From Leptospiraceae bacterium (GTDB taxonomy: Bacteria; Spirochaetota; Leptospiria; Leptospirales; Leptospiraceae), in the NCBI GenBank assembly GCA_017996175.1, contig JAGOHK010000046.1, forward strand, positions 1 to 34,409: 34,409 nt of DNA, written 5' to 3'. The translations under genes and the position numbers were made by a program. Each line of letters starts with the position of its first letter. Position 1 is the first letter of the stretch. Below, one piece after another: positions 9,637 to 16,948 of the stretch. Under the pieces are notes generated by a model that was given only the letters and a program-made list of their open reading frames with translations, had not been told where the DNA came from and made no database searches.

Positions 9637-10231
9637 AGATTTTCTCCGAGTCGTTCAAGAATTTAAGCGCATAATCTTTATAAACCTCTTTTAATTCTTT
9701 TCTGTCGTCGAATGGAATTAAGACTAGGGAAATCCAACCGAATGTTCTCCATTTTTCTATTGTATAGGAATACTCTTCCATTTTTTGATTCGATTTCCAT
9801 ATTCTAAATGTAATTACATCCTCCGAAACACTTAAGACTGGAATTAATAGGCGAGTTGACATAGAAATAATTCTGTTAAGCAAATAAAGAGAATACTTCA
9901 GTGGAAATTTTTCTACCATCCAGGAGACAGGTTGTACTGGTTCATTCAATAGAATTGCAAATTCGGGAGAGTCTTCGAGGATAATCTGAATTTTCCACTC
10001 AGATTCTGATTTCACAAAATGCGAAATTTCCTTAAAACGATTGCTTTTATGTAATGCTTTTAGGATTTCAGTAGCTTTTATTTTATTTTCTTTGCCTTTC
10101 CATCCGACGAGTTCGTAAGAAATTACCCTTCCTGATTGGGTAAAATTCTGGTTTACTATTGGTCGATTTCCTTTTAAAAAGGAAGCGCACTGGAGTGTAA
10201 AAAAAATTAGCAAATATAGAATATACTTCAT
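9617..10231 (-). CDS. Putative lipoprotein, first gene of a lipoprotein-esterase cluster
   Basis: A protein of about 204 aa and unknown function. The chosen ATG (10229-10231) gives a compact lipoprotein signal, MKYILYLLIFFTLQC, with Cys15. In-frame alternatives are an ATG five codons upstream (10246) and a further start at 10273; a GAGA about 10 bases before the chosen ATG favours it. The middle contains a charged strand pair (WKIQIILED), a hydrophobic helix (LYLLNRIISMSTRLLIPVL) and VITFRIW. It is similar in layout to the 174-aa lipoprotein encoded immediately downstream. It is divergent from the PilZ gene, with about 190 bases between them. No enzymatic motif was seen. Confidence 0.72.
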   Translation of the reverse strand: MKYILYLLIFFTLQCASFLKGNRPIVNQNFTQSGRVISYELVGWKGKENKIKATEILKALHKSNRFKEISHFVKSESEWKIQIILEDSPEFAILLNEPVQPVSWMVEKFPLKYSLYLLNRIISMSTRLLIPVLSVSEDVITFRIWKSNQKMEEYSYTIEKWRTFGWISLVLIPFDDRKELKEVYKDYALKFLNDSEKIYEQSKD

Positions 10232-10420
10232 TAAAATTCGTCTCATAGATTTTACTTTTGAATCACTATCCAATTTAAGAATCTAGGTCTTTTTGTCATT
10301 TGGTATATATTTTCATTTTCTAATTGTAAAGTATATGTTAGCCGCTAAAAAAGGATTTGAGTTTTAGCAACCATTTAAATAGTTTCCTATTATACAACTT
10401 TGAGTAAGAGACAAATAGTT

Positions 10421-10747
10421 ATGAACGATAATTTTTCGGAACGAAGATCAAGCGTAAGAATGCCCACTGAAATACAGGGGAAAATCGATGAAGAGAGTTG
10501 TTATATAAGCAACTTAAGTGATGGTGGCGCCATGCTGTTAAGTGCGTTTCAAGGTAGTGTTGGGCAAGAGGTGACTATTCGCTTTACTTACAACCAAGAT
10601 TTTTTTGAAAAAAAAGGAATCATTAGGGCAACTAATTCTGTATCGCGTGTAAGAACATCCATTTCTAAAAATAGTTTTATGTACGCAGTAAGTGTTGCAT
10701 TTACGGAATCCGTTTCAGATAGGGATTTTTTTTCTTTGAATGAATAG
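10421..10747 (+). CDS. PilZ-domain protein (predicted c-di-GMP binder)
   Basis: A 108-aa stand-alone PilZ domain. The c-di-GMP motif RxxxR is present as R9-SSV-R13 (ERRSSVRM), and the second motif (D/N)xSxxG as NLSDGG at 31-36 (SNLSDGGAMLL), so binding is plausible. The C-terminal strand FMYAVSVAFTE closes the barrel. Start: ATG at 10421, preceded by AAGAGA; a TTG seven codons upstream (10400) is open but has no ribosome-binding site. It ends 8 bases before the Cys-rich lipoprotein gene and probably shares its transcript, tying it to the SpoIIE-type phosphatase further on. Output partner unknown. Confidence 0.85.
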   Translation: MNDNFSERRSSVRMPTEIQGKIDEESCYISNLSDGGAMLLSAFQGSVGQEVTIRFTYNQDFFEKKGIIRATNSVSRVRTSISKNSFMYAVSVAFTESVSDRDFFSLNE

Positions 10748-10755
10748 GTTTAACT

Positions 10756-12171
10756 ATGATTCGAAATTCTTTATTTTTAAAACTCAAAACATTTTCTAAA
10801 AAATTTCTTTTTATCTGCTGCTTAACTTTATTCTTATATTGCTCCACTACAAAAGTGATCAAAGTTGCTAAAACAGATGAGCCGCTTCATGCGGAGCTCA
10901 TTATAAGAGTTGTAAATACCAAACCATGTATTACTCTTTATAGTGGAGGAACGTGCTCCTATCAAGAAGCTGCCATTCTGTTAGGTAGTGGCTTCTCGAG
11001 TAGAGAGCTTTCCTATGGTTGTTTGCTTTCGAAGGGAGATTCGCCTGAAGCTGCAATTACTACGAATAAATCCGAATCAGGTAGTAGAATTGCCTATAGG
11101 TGTGCGCAGAATGCGAGTTGGTTTGTAATTTATATCGGCTCTGATAACCGGTCATTCAAAGATTGTAAGGAATATACTTTTGCGGATAATTTCGATTGGT
11201 CGCAAGTTCCTGATTTTAGCGTTGCGGCTTCTGAACTGGTCGTAAGAGGTTGTGGTGGTTTTGCCTTTGAAGAACTGGTGCAAGAAGTCAAACAAAAGGG
11301 AGGTGAATCAGCAGTAACCGACTTACTCGCTAAAACGATTTCCTATGATGCCCGTCGTTACGTTTCTATGGATAACTTGCAAGCCTGGGATGACGTCTAT
11401 TTAAAATTATCCCCATCAGAAAAAAATAAACTTACTCCCGCTTTTAGAAAAGCGATCATGGAAGAATCAACAGTTCTTGCACTAGAGCGATCAGTACGTT
11501 ACGCTGACCTGGATAATCCTGAGTATCTCCCTGCTATGACTGCACGTATGCGCCGGATTGTAAATTCAAAACCACATTATGAAACAGATGCAGCCTCTGA
11601 GATTATTCTCCGGCGAATTGCAAAATCAGATCCAAAATTAGGAGCAGAGCTGGGTTGTCTTGAATTAGAGCGGGAAATGAAACGAGGGGCTATTGTATAT
11701 TTGCCTGCTGCCCTTCTAGCTGTTGCTTATGGGAATTATTCTTGTCCTGTGGTTCTTCCGACTCTAACAAATTCCAACTGTGATGCAAATTATTTTTGCC
11801 CACAAGGTCAAACTTCCCGTATTTGCGATTCAAAAGACTTGAAGGAAGATATTGAAAAAGCAATCCTTAGTAAAGATAATATTAGGACATTAAGTGCCCC
11901 CATGCGAGATAAGGCACTATTAGCCGCAGCATTGCCACTCAAAGAATCGAAAGACATTTTACAACTCTGGCAAAAAAGGCATTCGTATACAATAGACCAA
12001 CCCGCAGAGCCTGAGTGTGAGAAAATATATATTCTAGGAAAAAAAGGGGTTCCCTGCAATTGTTTTAAAAAACTACCAAATTCAGCCTGCGGAAAAAATT
12101 ATAATGAAACAACTTGCATCTATACTATTGACGATGTTGCTGGAAAAATTAAAGATGTAGTTACACCATGA
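10756..12171 (+). CDS. Large Cys-rich putative lipoprotein
   Basis: A 471-aa protein of unknown function. A basic start and hydrophobic segment end in LTLFLYC (Cys29), a likely though not ideal lipobox (Tyr at -1). The mature part has about sixteen further cysteines in two groups. One group is at about 58-166 (C58, C67, C89, C116, C137, C166); the other lies in the last 180 residues, including NCDANYFCPQG and VPCNCFKK. Between them is a Cys-free helical region, about 175-290. This suggests two disulfide-stabilised domains outside the cytoplasm. The gene follows the PilZ gene by 8 bases, with TAGG upstream of the ATG. Its stop overlaps a 32-codon ORF as ATGA. Confidence 0.75.
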   Translation: MIRNSLFLKLKTFSKKFLFICCLTLFLYCSTTKVIKVAKTDEPLHAELIIRVVNTKPCITLYSGGTCSYQEAAILLGSGFSSRELSYGCLLSKGDSPEAAITTNKSESGSRIAYRCAQNASWFVIYIGSDNRSFKDCKEYTFADNFDWSQVPDFSVAASELVVRGCGGFAFEELVQEVKQKGGESAVTDLLAKTISYDARRYVSMDNLQAWDDVYLKLSPSEKNKLTPAFRKAIMEESTVLALERSVRYADLDNPEYLPAMTARMRRIVNSKPHYETDAASEIILRRIAKSDPKLGAELGCLELEREMKRGAIVYLPAALLAVAYGNYSCPVVLPTLTNSNCDANYFCPQGQTSRICDSKDLKEDIEKAILSKDNIRTLSAPMRDKALLAAALPLKESKDILQLWQKRHSYTIDQPAEPECEKIYILGKKGVPCNCFKKLPNSACGKNYNETTCIYTIDDVAGKIKDVVTP

Positions 12172-12266
12172 CAAGTATTTATTCCAGAAAGTTTTGGTTG
12201 GACAAATTTAAGTATATTGGGAAAAATAATCATTATTCTGAACACGAATCAAAAAAAGTGAAATGA
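12168..12266 (+). CDS. Candidate 32-aa small protein linking two operon genes
   Basis: A short open frame starts at the ATG (12168-12170) overlapping the lipoprotein stop as ATGA. It ends at a TGA (12264-12266) that overlaps the ATG of the phosphatase gene in the same way. It encodes a basic peptide (begins MTSIYSRKFWLDKFKYIG, ends ESKKVK) with no signal or membrane segment. The double ATGA arrangement is what a translationally coupled gene would show. There is no separate ribosome-binding site, and the length is short enough to be chance in AT-rich DNA. It may be a real small protein, or only a reading frame that carries ribosomes from one gene to the next. Confidence 0.35.
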   Translation: MTSIYSRKFWLDKFKYIGKNNHYSEHESKKVK

Positions 12267-13615
12267 ATTTCGATTTATTAAAATCTAGACTAACTACAAC
12301 ATACTTCGGAATCAATGTATCTAGATTTTTTTTAAGTTTATTTAGTCTTTTAATTGTTCGGTATTATTCGCTTTCAATCCTTGAAATTCCTGTTTTTATT
12401 TTAATTTCGGGCAGTCTAGTTTATTTATTATTAGAAATAGTTTTTAATATAACAGGTCGTTATCCGATTACGAGCTTTTGGGTTTCAGCGATTGATTTGT
12501 CTAGTATTTATATCTTTGTTTATATATCAGGGATGAATTCTTTTTTTCTGGCTGGGTTAATTTACACTACAGCACTTTCTTCTCAAAATCCGAAGATTAA
12601 GCAGGGACTATTCTGTGTAGTATACGCATTATCCGTTCATTGTCTTTTGATTGTTCTCATTTTCTTTGAAAAAATAGAATACTTTAATATATTACAGAAA
12701 GGAGAAAAATTAAATCCTCTCAGTTTAGTAATTGGACTAGTTCTTACGCATATCGTTAATATTCTCATCTACTATATTATTCATCGATTACAAAATAAAT
12801 TAAACCGACAGCGCACTGAATTGGAAACTAAAAAAAATCAATTAGAACAAAGTTATAATTTACTGGATGCCGATCTCAATGTAGCCCGTGAATTTCAAAA
12901 GAAATTAATTCCAGAGAAAAGCCCTCAGTCTTTTGTTCATTATTTGTATCATCCTATGATGCATGTCGGCGGAGATTTTTTTGATTTTATACAATTTAGA
13001 GATTCTAAAAAAATCGGAATTTTTTTGAGTGATGTATCAGGTCATGGAGTTCCCGCAGCTTTCATTACTTCGATGATTAAAACTACTATTTTACAATCAG
13101 GCAATAAAAAAGAAAATCCGGCTGAGCTTTTGAAGTATTTGAATGAAGTCCTGTATGAACAAACTGGTGGATACTTTATAACCGTTTTCTATGGAATTTA
13201 CAATAACGTGAATCGACAAATTGTTTTTGCTAATGCGGGTCATGATTGGCCGATTCTGATTCACAATGGAAAAATCGAAACGTTAAGCGGAAAGCGAAGT
13301 GTTCCTATCGGTGTATTTTCCAATCAGGAAATTAAAGACAGGAAAAAGAACTATGAGAATATAACTAAAAAATTTCCATTTGACAGTAAAATTCTTTTTT
13401 TTACAGATGGATTTTCGGAAGTAAGAAAAGAGAATGGAGAAGGAAAATTTTTTGAAGAAGAAGAAATGAATAGATCTTTTTTGAGCTTAAATCATTTAAC
13501 TGGACAAACCTATCTAAAAGAATTATTTCAAATCCTAATCAATTTCAGAGGAAGTGAACAATTTGAGGATGATATATGTATTATATCACTCGAAGTTTCT
13601 AGTGAGGAAAAATGA
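12263..13615 (+). CDS. Membrane-bound SpoIIE/RsbU-type PP2C phosphatase
   Basis: Serine/threonine phosphatase of the PPM/SpoIIE class, expected to dephosphorylate an anti-sigma-factor antagonist or similar partner. Residues about 18-175 form five or six membrane helices, followed by a coiled coil at about 176-205. The catalytic domain begins with ADLNVAREFQKKLIP (203-217). Metal-ligand motifs are VGGDFFD (235-241), SDVSGHG (256-262), TDG (381-383) and DDI (436-438), all intact. 450 aa in total. It is the last gene of the PilZ-lipoprotein group and meets the AAA+ gene tail to tail with 10 bases between stops. The membrane part has no recognised ligand-binding domain. Catalytic class is confident, partner unknown. 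Confidence 0.88.
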   Translation: MNFDLLKSRLTTTYFGINVSRFFLSLFSLLIVRYYSLSILEIPVFILISGSLVYLLLEIVFNITGRYPITSFWVSAIDLSSIYIFVYISGMNSFFLAGLIYTTALSSQNPKIKQGLFCVVYALSVHCLLIVLIFFEKIEYFNILQKGEKLNPLSLVIGLVLTHIVNILIYYIIHRLQNKLNRQRTELETKKNQLEQSYNLLDADLNVAREFQKKLIPEKSPQSFVHYLYHPMMHVGGDFFDFIQFRDSKKIGIFLSDVSGHGVPAAFITSMIKTTILQSGNKKENPAELLKYLNEVLYEQTGGYFITVFYGIYNNVNRQIVFANAGHDWPILIHNGKIETLSGKRSVPIGVFSNQEIKDRKKNYENITKKFPFDSKILFFTDGFSEVRKENGEGKFFEEEEMNRSFLSLNHLTGQTYLKELFQILINFRGSEQFEDDICIISLEVSSEEK

Positions 13616-13625
13616 AATTAGCCCC

Positions 13626-15887
13626 TCACATCTCAAAGCCAACTCTTTTAACGATAGTATTACTCAAAGGAGGCAACTCTTGAATATCCTCTTCTTCGAT
13701 GGTGTCAAGGACGGCGCGATTGATTAGATCGTTTGGATTTAAACGAGCAACCCGAGTTGCATGGTTTTTAAAGGCTTGTTCTAATAGGTTCCGAGCAGTG
13801 CGGGCATTGGCAAACTCACTGTCTTTTTCTTTTCGTTCTAAAAGGTGCGAAATTAATTTCCTATGAGCAGCTTCGCTAATTTCATAATTGTCGTTTTTGC
13901 ATATATCTAGGCAAATATGACTTAGCTCCTCGTCGGTGAAATTTTGAAAGAGTAGGTTTTTGCTGAATCGACTGAGTAAACCCGGGTTTGAGTTCATTAA
14001 TTTTTCCATTGGTTCTTGGTATCCGGCAAAAATAATTACAACTTCATCGCGGTAGTCTTCCATGTACTTTAACAATGTGTTAACCGCTTCTCTTCCATAC
14101 ATATCCCCCGAATGGGAATCATCAAATAATGCATAAGCCTCATCAACAAAAAGAATTCCACCCCGAGCATTTTCAATGCATTCCTTTGTCTTGAGTGCGG
14201 TTTGTCCTAAGTAGCCGCCCACGAGTCCTGATCTATCCACTTCTATTACATGACCACTTGGTAAAACTCCAAGTTCTCGGTAAATATCTCCAATCAAGCG
14301 GGCAACGGTTGTTTTCCCCGTTCCCGGATTTCCGGTGAAGAGCATGTGGAGTTGCAAACCTCTTGCAGAATTTGCTCCTTTTCTGAGTTTACGAATTCGA
14401 ATAAAATCAGCCATTGCCTGGATTTCGTTTTTGATTCCAGCCATTCCGCGGAGTTGATGTAATTTATATACCGCTGATTTTGGATTTTCTTTAGGGTCTG
14501 CGGCTATTCCGAGTAATGTATCGTCTTCCCCATGATCAAACGGGTCAACAGTAATATCGCTGTAGATGATTTTTTGAAAATGTTCTTTGGGCAGGTTTTT
14601 TAAATCCTGGTTGGTGATTCGCGCACAATGTTGAGTAACCGCACGCTCAAATACATTTCGCACTTCTCTAGCATTTCCAAAACCTTTACCTCTTTTTTTT
14701 ATTAAAATTTGTTCTATCGCAAAATTTCTATCCTTCTCGCTTAGATTCATTTCGTGTTTCGTAAGCATATTATCGAGTAAAATTCCAATTTGTTCATCTG
14801 TAAAATCTTCAAATGGAATCATATTTGGAACACGACTTTTAAGTCCAGGGTTTAGATCCATGAAACTACGCATAAGATCGGTATACCCCGCAAAGATCAC
14901 GACAAGTTCGTCTCTATAGTCTTCCATGTATTTGATTAAAGTGTTGATGGATTCTTGTCCGAGAGTATCATTTTTATCAATCTTGAGACTATAAGCTTCG
15001 TCGATAAATAGAATTCCTCCGCGTGCTTTTTCTACAACAGCAGTCGTACGCGGAGCGGAATGACCGATATATTCACCGACTAAATCAACTCTGGAGACTT
15101 CAACCAAATGTCCCTTTTTTAAAATTCCCATTTTTTTTATTTCCTGCGCATAGTACCGGGCAAATGTCGTTTTGCCTGTACCTGAATTTCCAGAAAACAC
15201 AGCGTGAAGATTTACTTGAAATAGAGGCAAAGAATGTTTTTTTCGCTCTTCATTGACTGCTGTAAGTGCAAGCACTTGTTTTAATGCATTTTTTGCTAAC
15301 TCTTGACCGATTAAATCTGATTCGGAAAGAATTAAATTTTCTGGAATCGTAGCACCTTTAGTGATAGGAGCAAGGATTGCAGTGATAACGGAATGTCCTT
15401 TTTTTTCAGCGTAATCAAAAGCAGTCGATCCATTTTTATCTTTAAAATTTGGATCAGCATGTGCGGCTAATAGACATTCTACCAGATCTTTTCGACCGAG
15501 GTCTGCTGCTACCATAAGAGATGTTTTTTTTAATTCAGCACCGAAACCGTCTACCCTTGCCCCCCAATTTAATAATGCTTGAACCATGTCCAGACGACCA
15601 TTTGTAGTTGCTTGACCGAGAGTTGTAACTGTACCCGATGTGGTAAAATTCGGATTAGCCCCATTTTTAAGTAGGAGTTCTAAAATTTCCAGTGAGCTTC
15701 TTGCAACTGCATAGTTAATCGGAGATGCAATATCTGGGCGTTGAAAATTTGGACCCATCCCTGTTTCCAAAATTGCTTTGGTTTCATCTAAGTCTCCTTT
15801 GTCCACAGCCGTAGTAAGCTTCGTTCTTAACTCTTCAATGGTTTCTTTGAAATTTTCAGAAATAGTTAGTCCAGATATTTTTGTCAT
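13626..15887 (-). CDS. Ankyrin-repeat protein with two CbbX/SpoVK-type AAA+ ATPase modules
   Basis: A 753-aa cytoplasmic protein. About residues 22-175 are four to five ankyrin repeats (for example EILELLLKNGANPNF). Two AAA+ modules of the CbbX/SpoVK/EccA family follow. Module 1 has Walker A GNSGTGKT (233-240) and Walker B ILFIDE (292-297). Module 2 has Walker A GNPGTGKT (519-526) and Walker B ILFVDE (578-583). Each also carries the family's YMEDYRDE, FAGY and NPGL-SR segments, so both look active. CbbX remodels Rubisco; SpoVK and EccA act in sporulation and type VII secretion, none of which applies here. Ankyrin repeats presumably supply substrate recognition. The start ATG (15885-15887) follows AAAAGGAAAA. 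It appears monocistronic and is convergent with the phosphatase gene. Confidence 0.88.
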   Translation of the reverse strand: MTKISGLTISENFKETIEELRTKLTTAVDKGDLDETKAILETGMGPNFQRPDIASPINYAVARSSLEILELLLKNGANPNFTTSGTVTTLGQATTNGRLDMVQALLNWGARVDGFGAELKKTSLMVAADLGRKDLVECLLAAHADPNFKDKNGSTAFDYAEKKGHSVITAILAPITKGATIPENLILSESDLIGQELAKNALKQVLALTAVNEERKKHSLPLFQVNLHAVFSGNSGTGKTTFARYYAQEIKKMGILKKGHLVEVSRVDLVGEYIGHSAPRTTAVVEKARGGILFIDEAYSLKIDKNDTLGQESINTLIKYMEDYRDELVVIFAGYTDLMRSFMDLNPGLKSRVPNMIPFEDFTDEQIGILLDNMLTKHEMNLSEKDRNFAIEQILIKKRGKGFGNAREVRNVFERAVTQHCARITNQDLKNLPKEHFQKIIYSDITVDPFDHGEDDTLLGIAADPKENPKSAVYKLHQLRGMAGIKNEIQAMADFIRIRKLRKGANSARGLQLHMLFTGNPGTGKTTVARLIGDIYRELGVLPSGHVIEVDRSGLVGGYLGQTALKTKECIENARGGILFVDEAYALFDDSHSGDMYGREAVNTLLKYMEDYRDEVVIIFAGYQEPMEKLMNSNPGLLSRFSKNLLFQNFTDEELSHICLDICKNDNYEISEAAHRKLISHLLERKEKDSEFANARTARNLLEQAFKNHATRVARLNPNDLINRAVLDTIEEEDIQELPPLSNTIVKRVGFEM

Positions 15888-16114
15888 TTTTCCTTTTTAT
15901 CTTTTCGTTAAGTTTATGAAAGCATTTTAAACTGGGTTTTGAATGATTTTTAAGATTTTTACGATTAGGGTTGCCAATGTAAAATTTTTTTCAAAACCAA
16001 AAACACTTTGTCTTGCGTGCAGAAATGCAATTTACCCACCGAAAAGAGCATTTTACCCCAGAGTAATTGTAAAATACAAACAGGGAGTTAAGATTTTATT
16101 ATTAGGAGATTTAA

Positions 16115-16456
16115 ATGACGAAATTAATTCAAAACTTAAGTAAGAGAAAAATGAAATTCAAAATAAGAATAGGAAAAATACTTTTGGTTTTAGTATTTCA
16201 TTTTACTCTACTATCTTGCTGGAGCCGCGATGGTCTGTTAGATACAGAGGAATGCTCCGCTTATCGCAATGAGGATATAGAGGATTATTATTTCTACTTA
16301 GCCATGTATGCAGGTTGTTTAAATTCGTCACGACCCGAAAAAGTCGATTCTTGTAATATTATTTTACTTTTGATTCCAGGCAATAGGTCATGCGGAGAAC
16401 CAGGAATTCCCTTTCCTTGGTATAAACCGAAGAAGTTACCAGGACAATCAAATTAA
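16115..16456 (+). CDS. Small Cys-containing putative lipoprotein
   Basis: A 113-aa protein of unknown function. A basic N-terminus and hydrophobic segment end in FTLLSC, a good lipobox. The short mature part holds five further cysteines (ECSAY, AGCLN, DSCNI, RSCGE and the lipid Cys context) and ends in a proline- and lysine-rich tail. Start: ATG at 16115 has a strong AGGAG six bases upstream. A second ATG at 16151 has AAGAG and would give a more usual signal peptide, so the first 12 residues may or may not be present. It lies 19 bases before another small Cys-rich exported protein and is probably co-transcribed with it. The 227 bases upstream, between this gene and the divergent AAA+ gene, hold no further gene I can support. 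Confidence 0.65.
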   Translation: MTKLIQNLSKRKMKFKIRIGKILLVLVFHFTLLSCWSRDGLLDTEECSAYRNEDIEDYYFYLAMYAGCLNSSRPEKVDSCNIILLLIPGNRSCGEPGIPFPWYKPKKLPGQSN

Positions 16457-16475
16457 ACTTTTAAAGAGGAAAAAT

Positions 16476-16823
16476 ATGAGCTATTTATCAAAACAAAAAA
16501 CAAATCTAATTTTATTACTTTGCGGTTTCTTATTGTTATGCGTCCCACTTACAGAAAAAGAGACTTGTGAAAGATGGGGATGTGAAGGTACAGGAAATAA
16601 AGATTTGGTAATTTTTTGTCCACTTTATCTCCAGTTAGCCAATCTAGATTGTAAAAACTATAACTTAAGCAAATATAAAACAGAAGAAGAATGTTTGCAA
16701 AGAGTTAATTCTGACAGGGACGTACAGTTAGTCAGTTGTTTAATTGGAATCAAAGACACCAATGCTTTGAATAGAAAATCCGAAATTCCTTTGAGCGGGG
16801 GGTGGTGTCTGTTTAATTGTTGA
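16476..16823 (+). CDS. Small Cys-rich exported protein
   Basis: A 115-aa protein of unknown function with a clear signal-like segment (about 8-24, NLILLLCGFLLLC). Eight cysteines lie after it (C31, C36, C48, C59, C73, C88, C111, C115), an even number spread along a short chain, suggesting up to four disulfides. Cys22 could be a lipid anchor, but Leu at -1 makes the lipobox poor. The start follows AAAGAGGAAAAAT, a good ribosome-binding site. It is the second gene of a pair with the 113-aa protein upstream. The two share no obvious motif beyond size, export and Cys content. Confidence 0.65.
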   Translation: MSYLSKQKTNLILLLCGFLLLCVPLTEKETCERWGCEGTGNKDLVIFCPLYLQLANLDCKNYNLSKYKTEEECLQRVNSDRDVQLVSCLIGIKDTNALNRKSEIPLSGGWCLFNC

Positions 16824-16880
16824 GAAATATATTATAATTAGCCGCTATTAAATATTTTACTCGACAGGAAGTGTAGTATA

Positions 16881-16936
16881 TTTAGTTTAAAGTCTATGGT
16901 TGAAGTTTGTATATGCAAAATAAACTTTAAACTAAA
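16881..16936. repeat. 13-bp perfect inverted repeat upstream of the flavoprotein gene
   Basis: TTTAGTTTAAAGT at 16881-16893 is repeated as its exact reverse complement at 16924-16936, with 30 bases between. The right arm ends 12 bases before the ATG at 16949. The AT-rich arms and their place suggest an operator for a dimeric regulator or an RNA hairpin close to the ribosome-binding site. There is no following T-run, so it is not a standard terminator. Confidence 0.5.
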
Positions 16937-16948
16937 ATGGATGGATGA

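Noticed and set aside
15943-16143. 66-codon open frame on + strand between the AAA+ gene and the 113-aa lipoprotein gene
   Set aside because: No ribosome-binding site or recognisable motif, and it runs into a gene with a strong AGGAG site in another frame; likely chance.
10338-16848. TTAGCCGCTA occurring in two intergenic regions (near 10339 and near 16840)
   Set aside because: A 10-mer repeated twice in 34 kb is expected by chance; flanks do not match.
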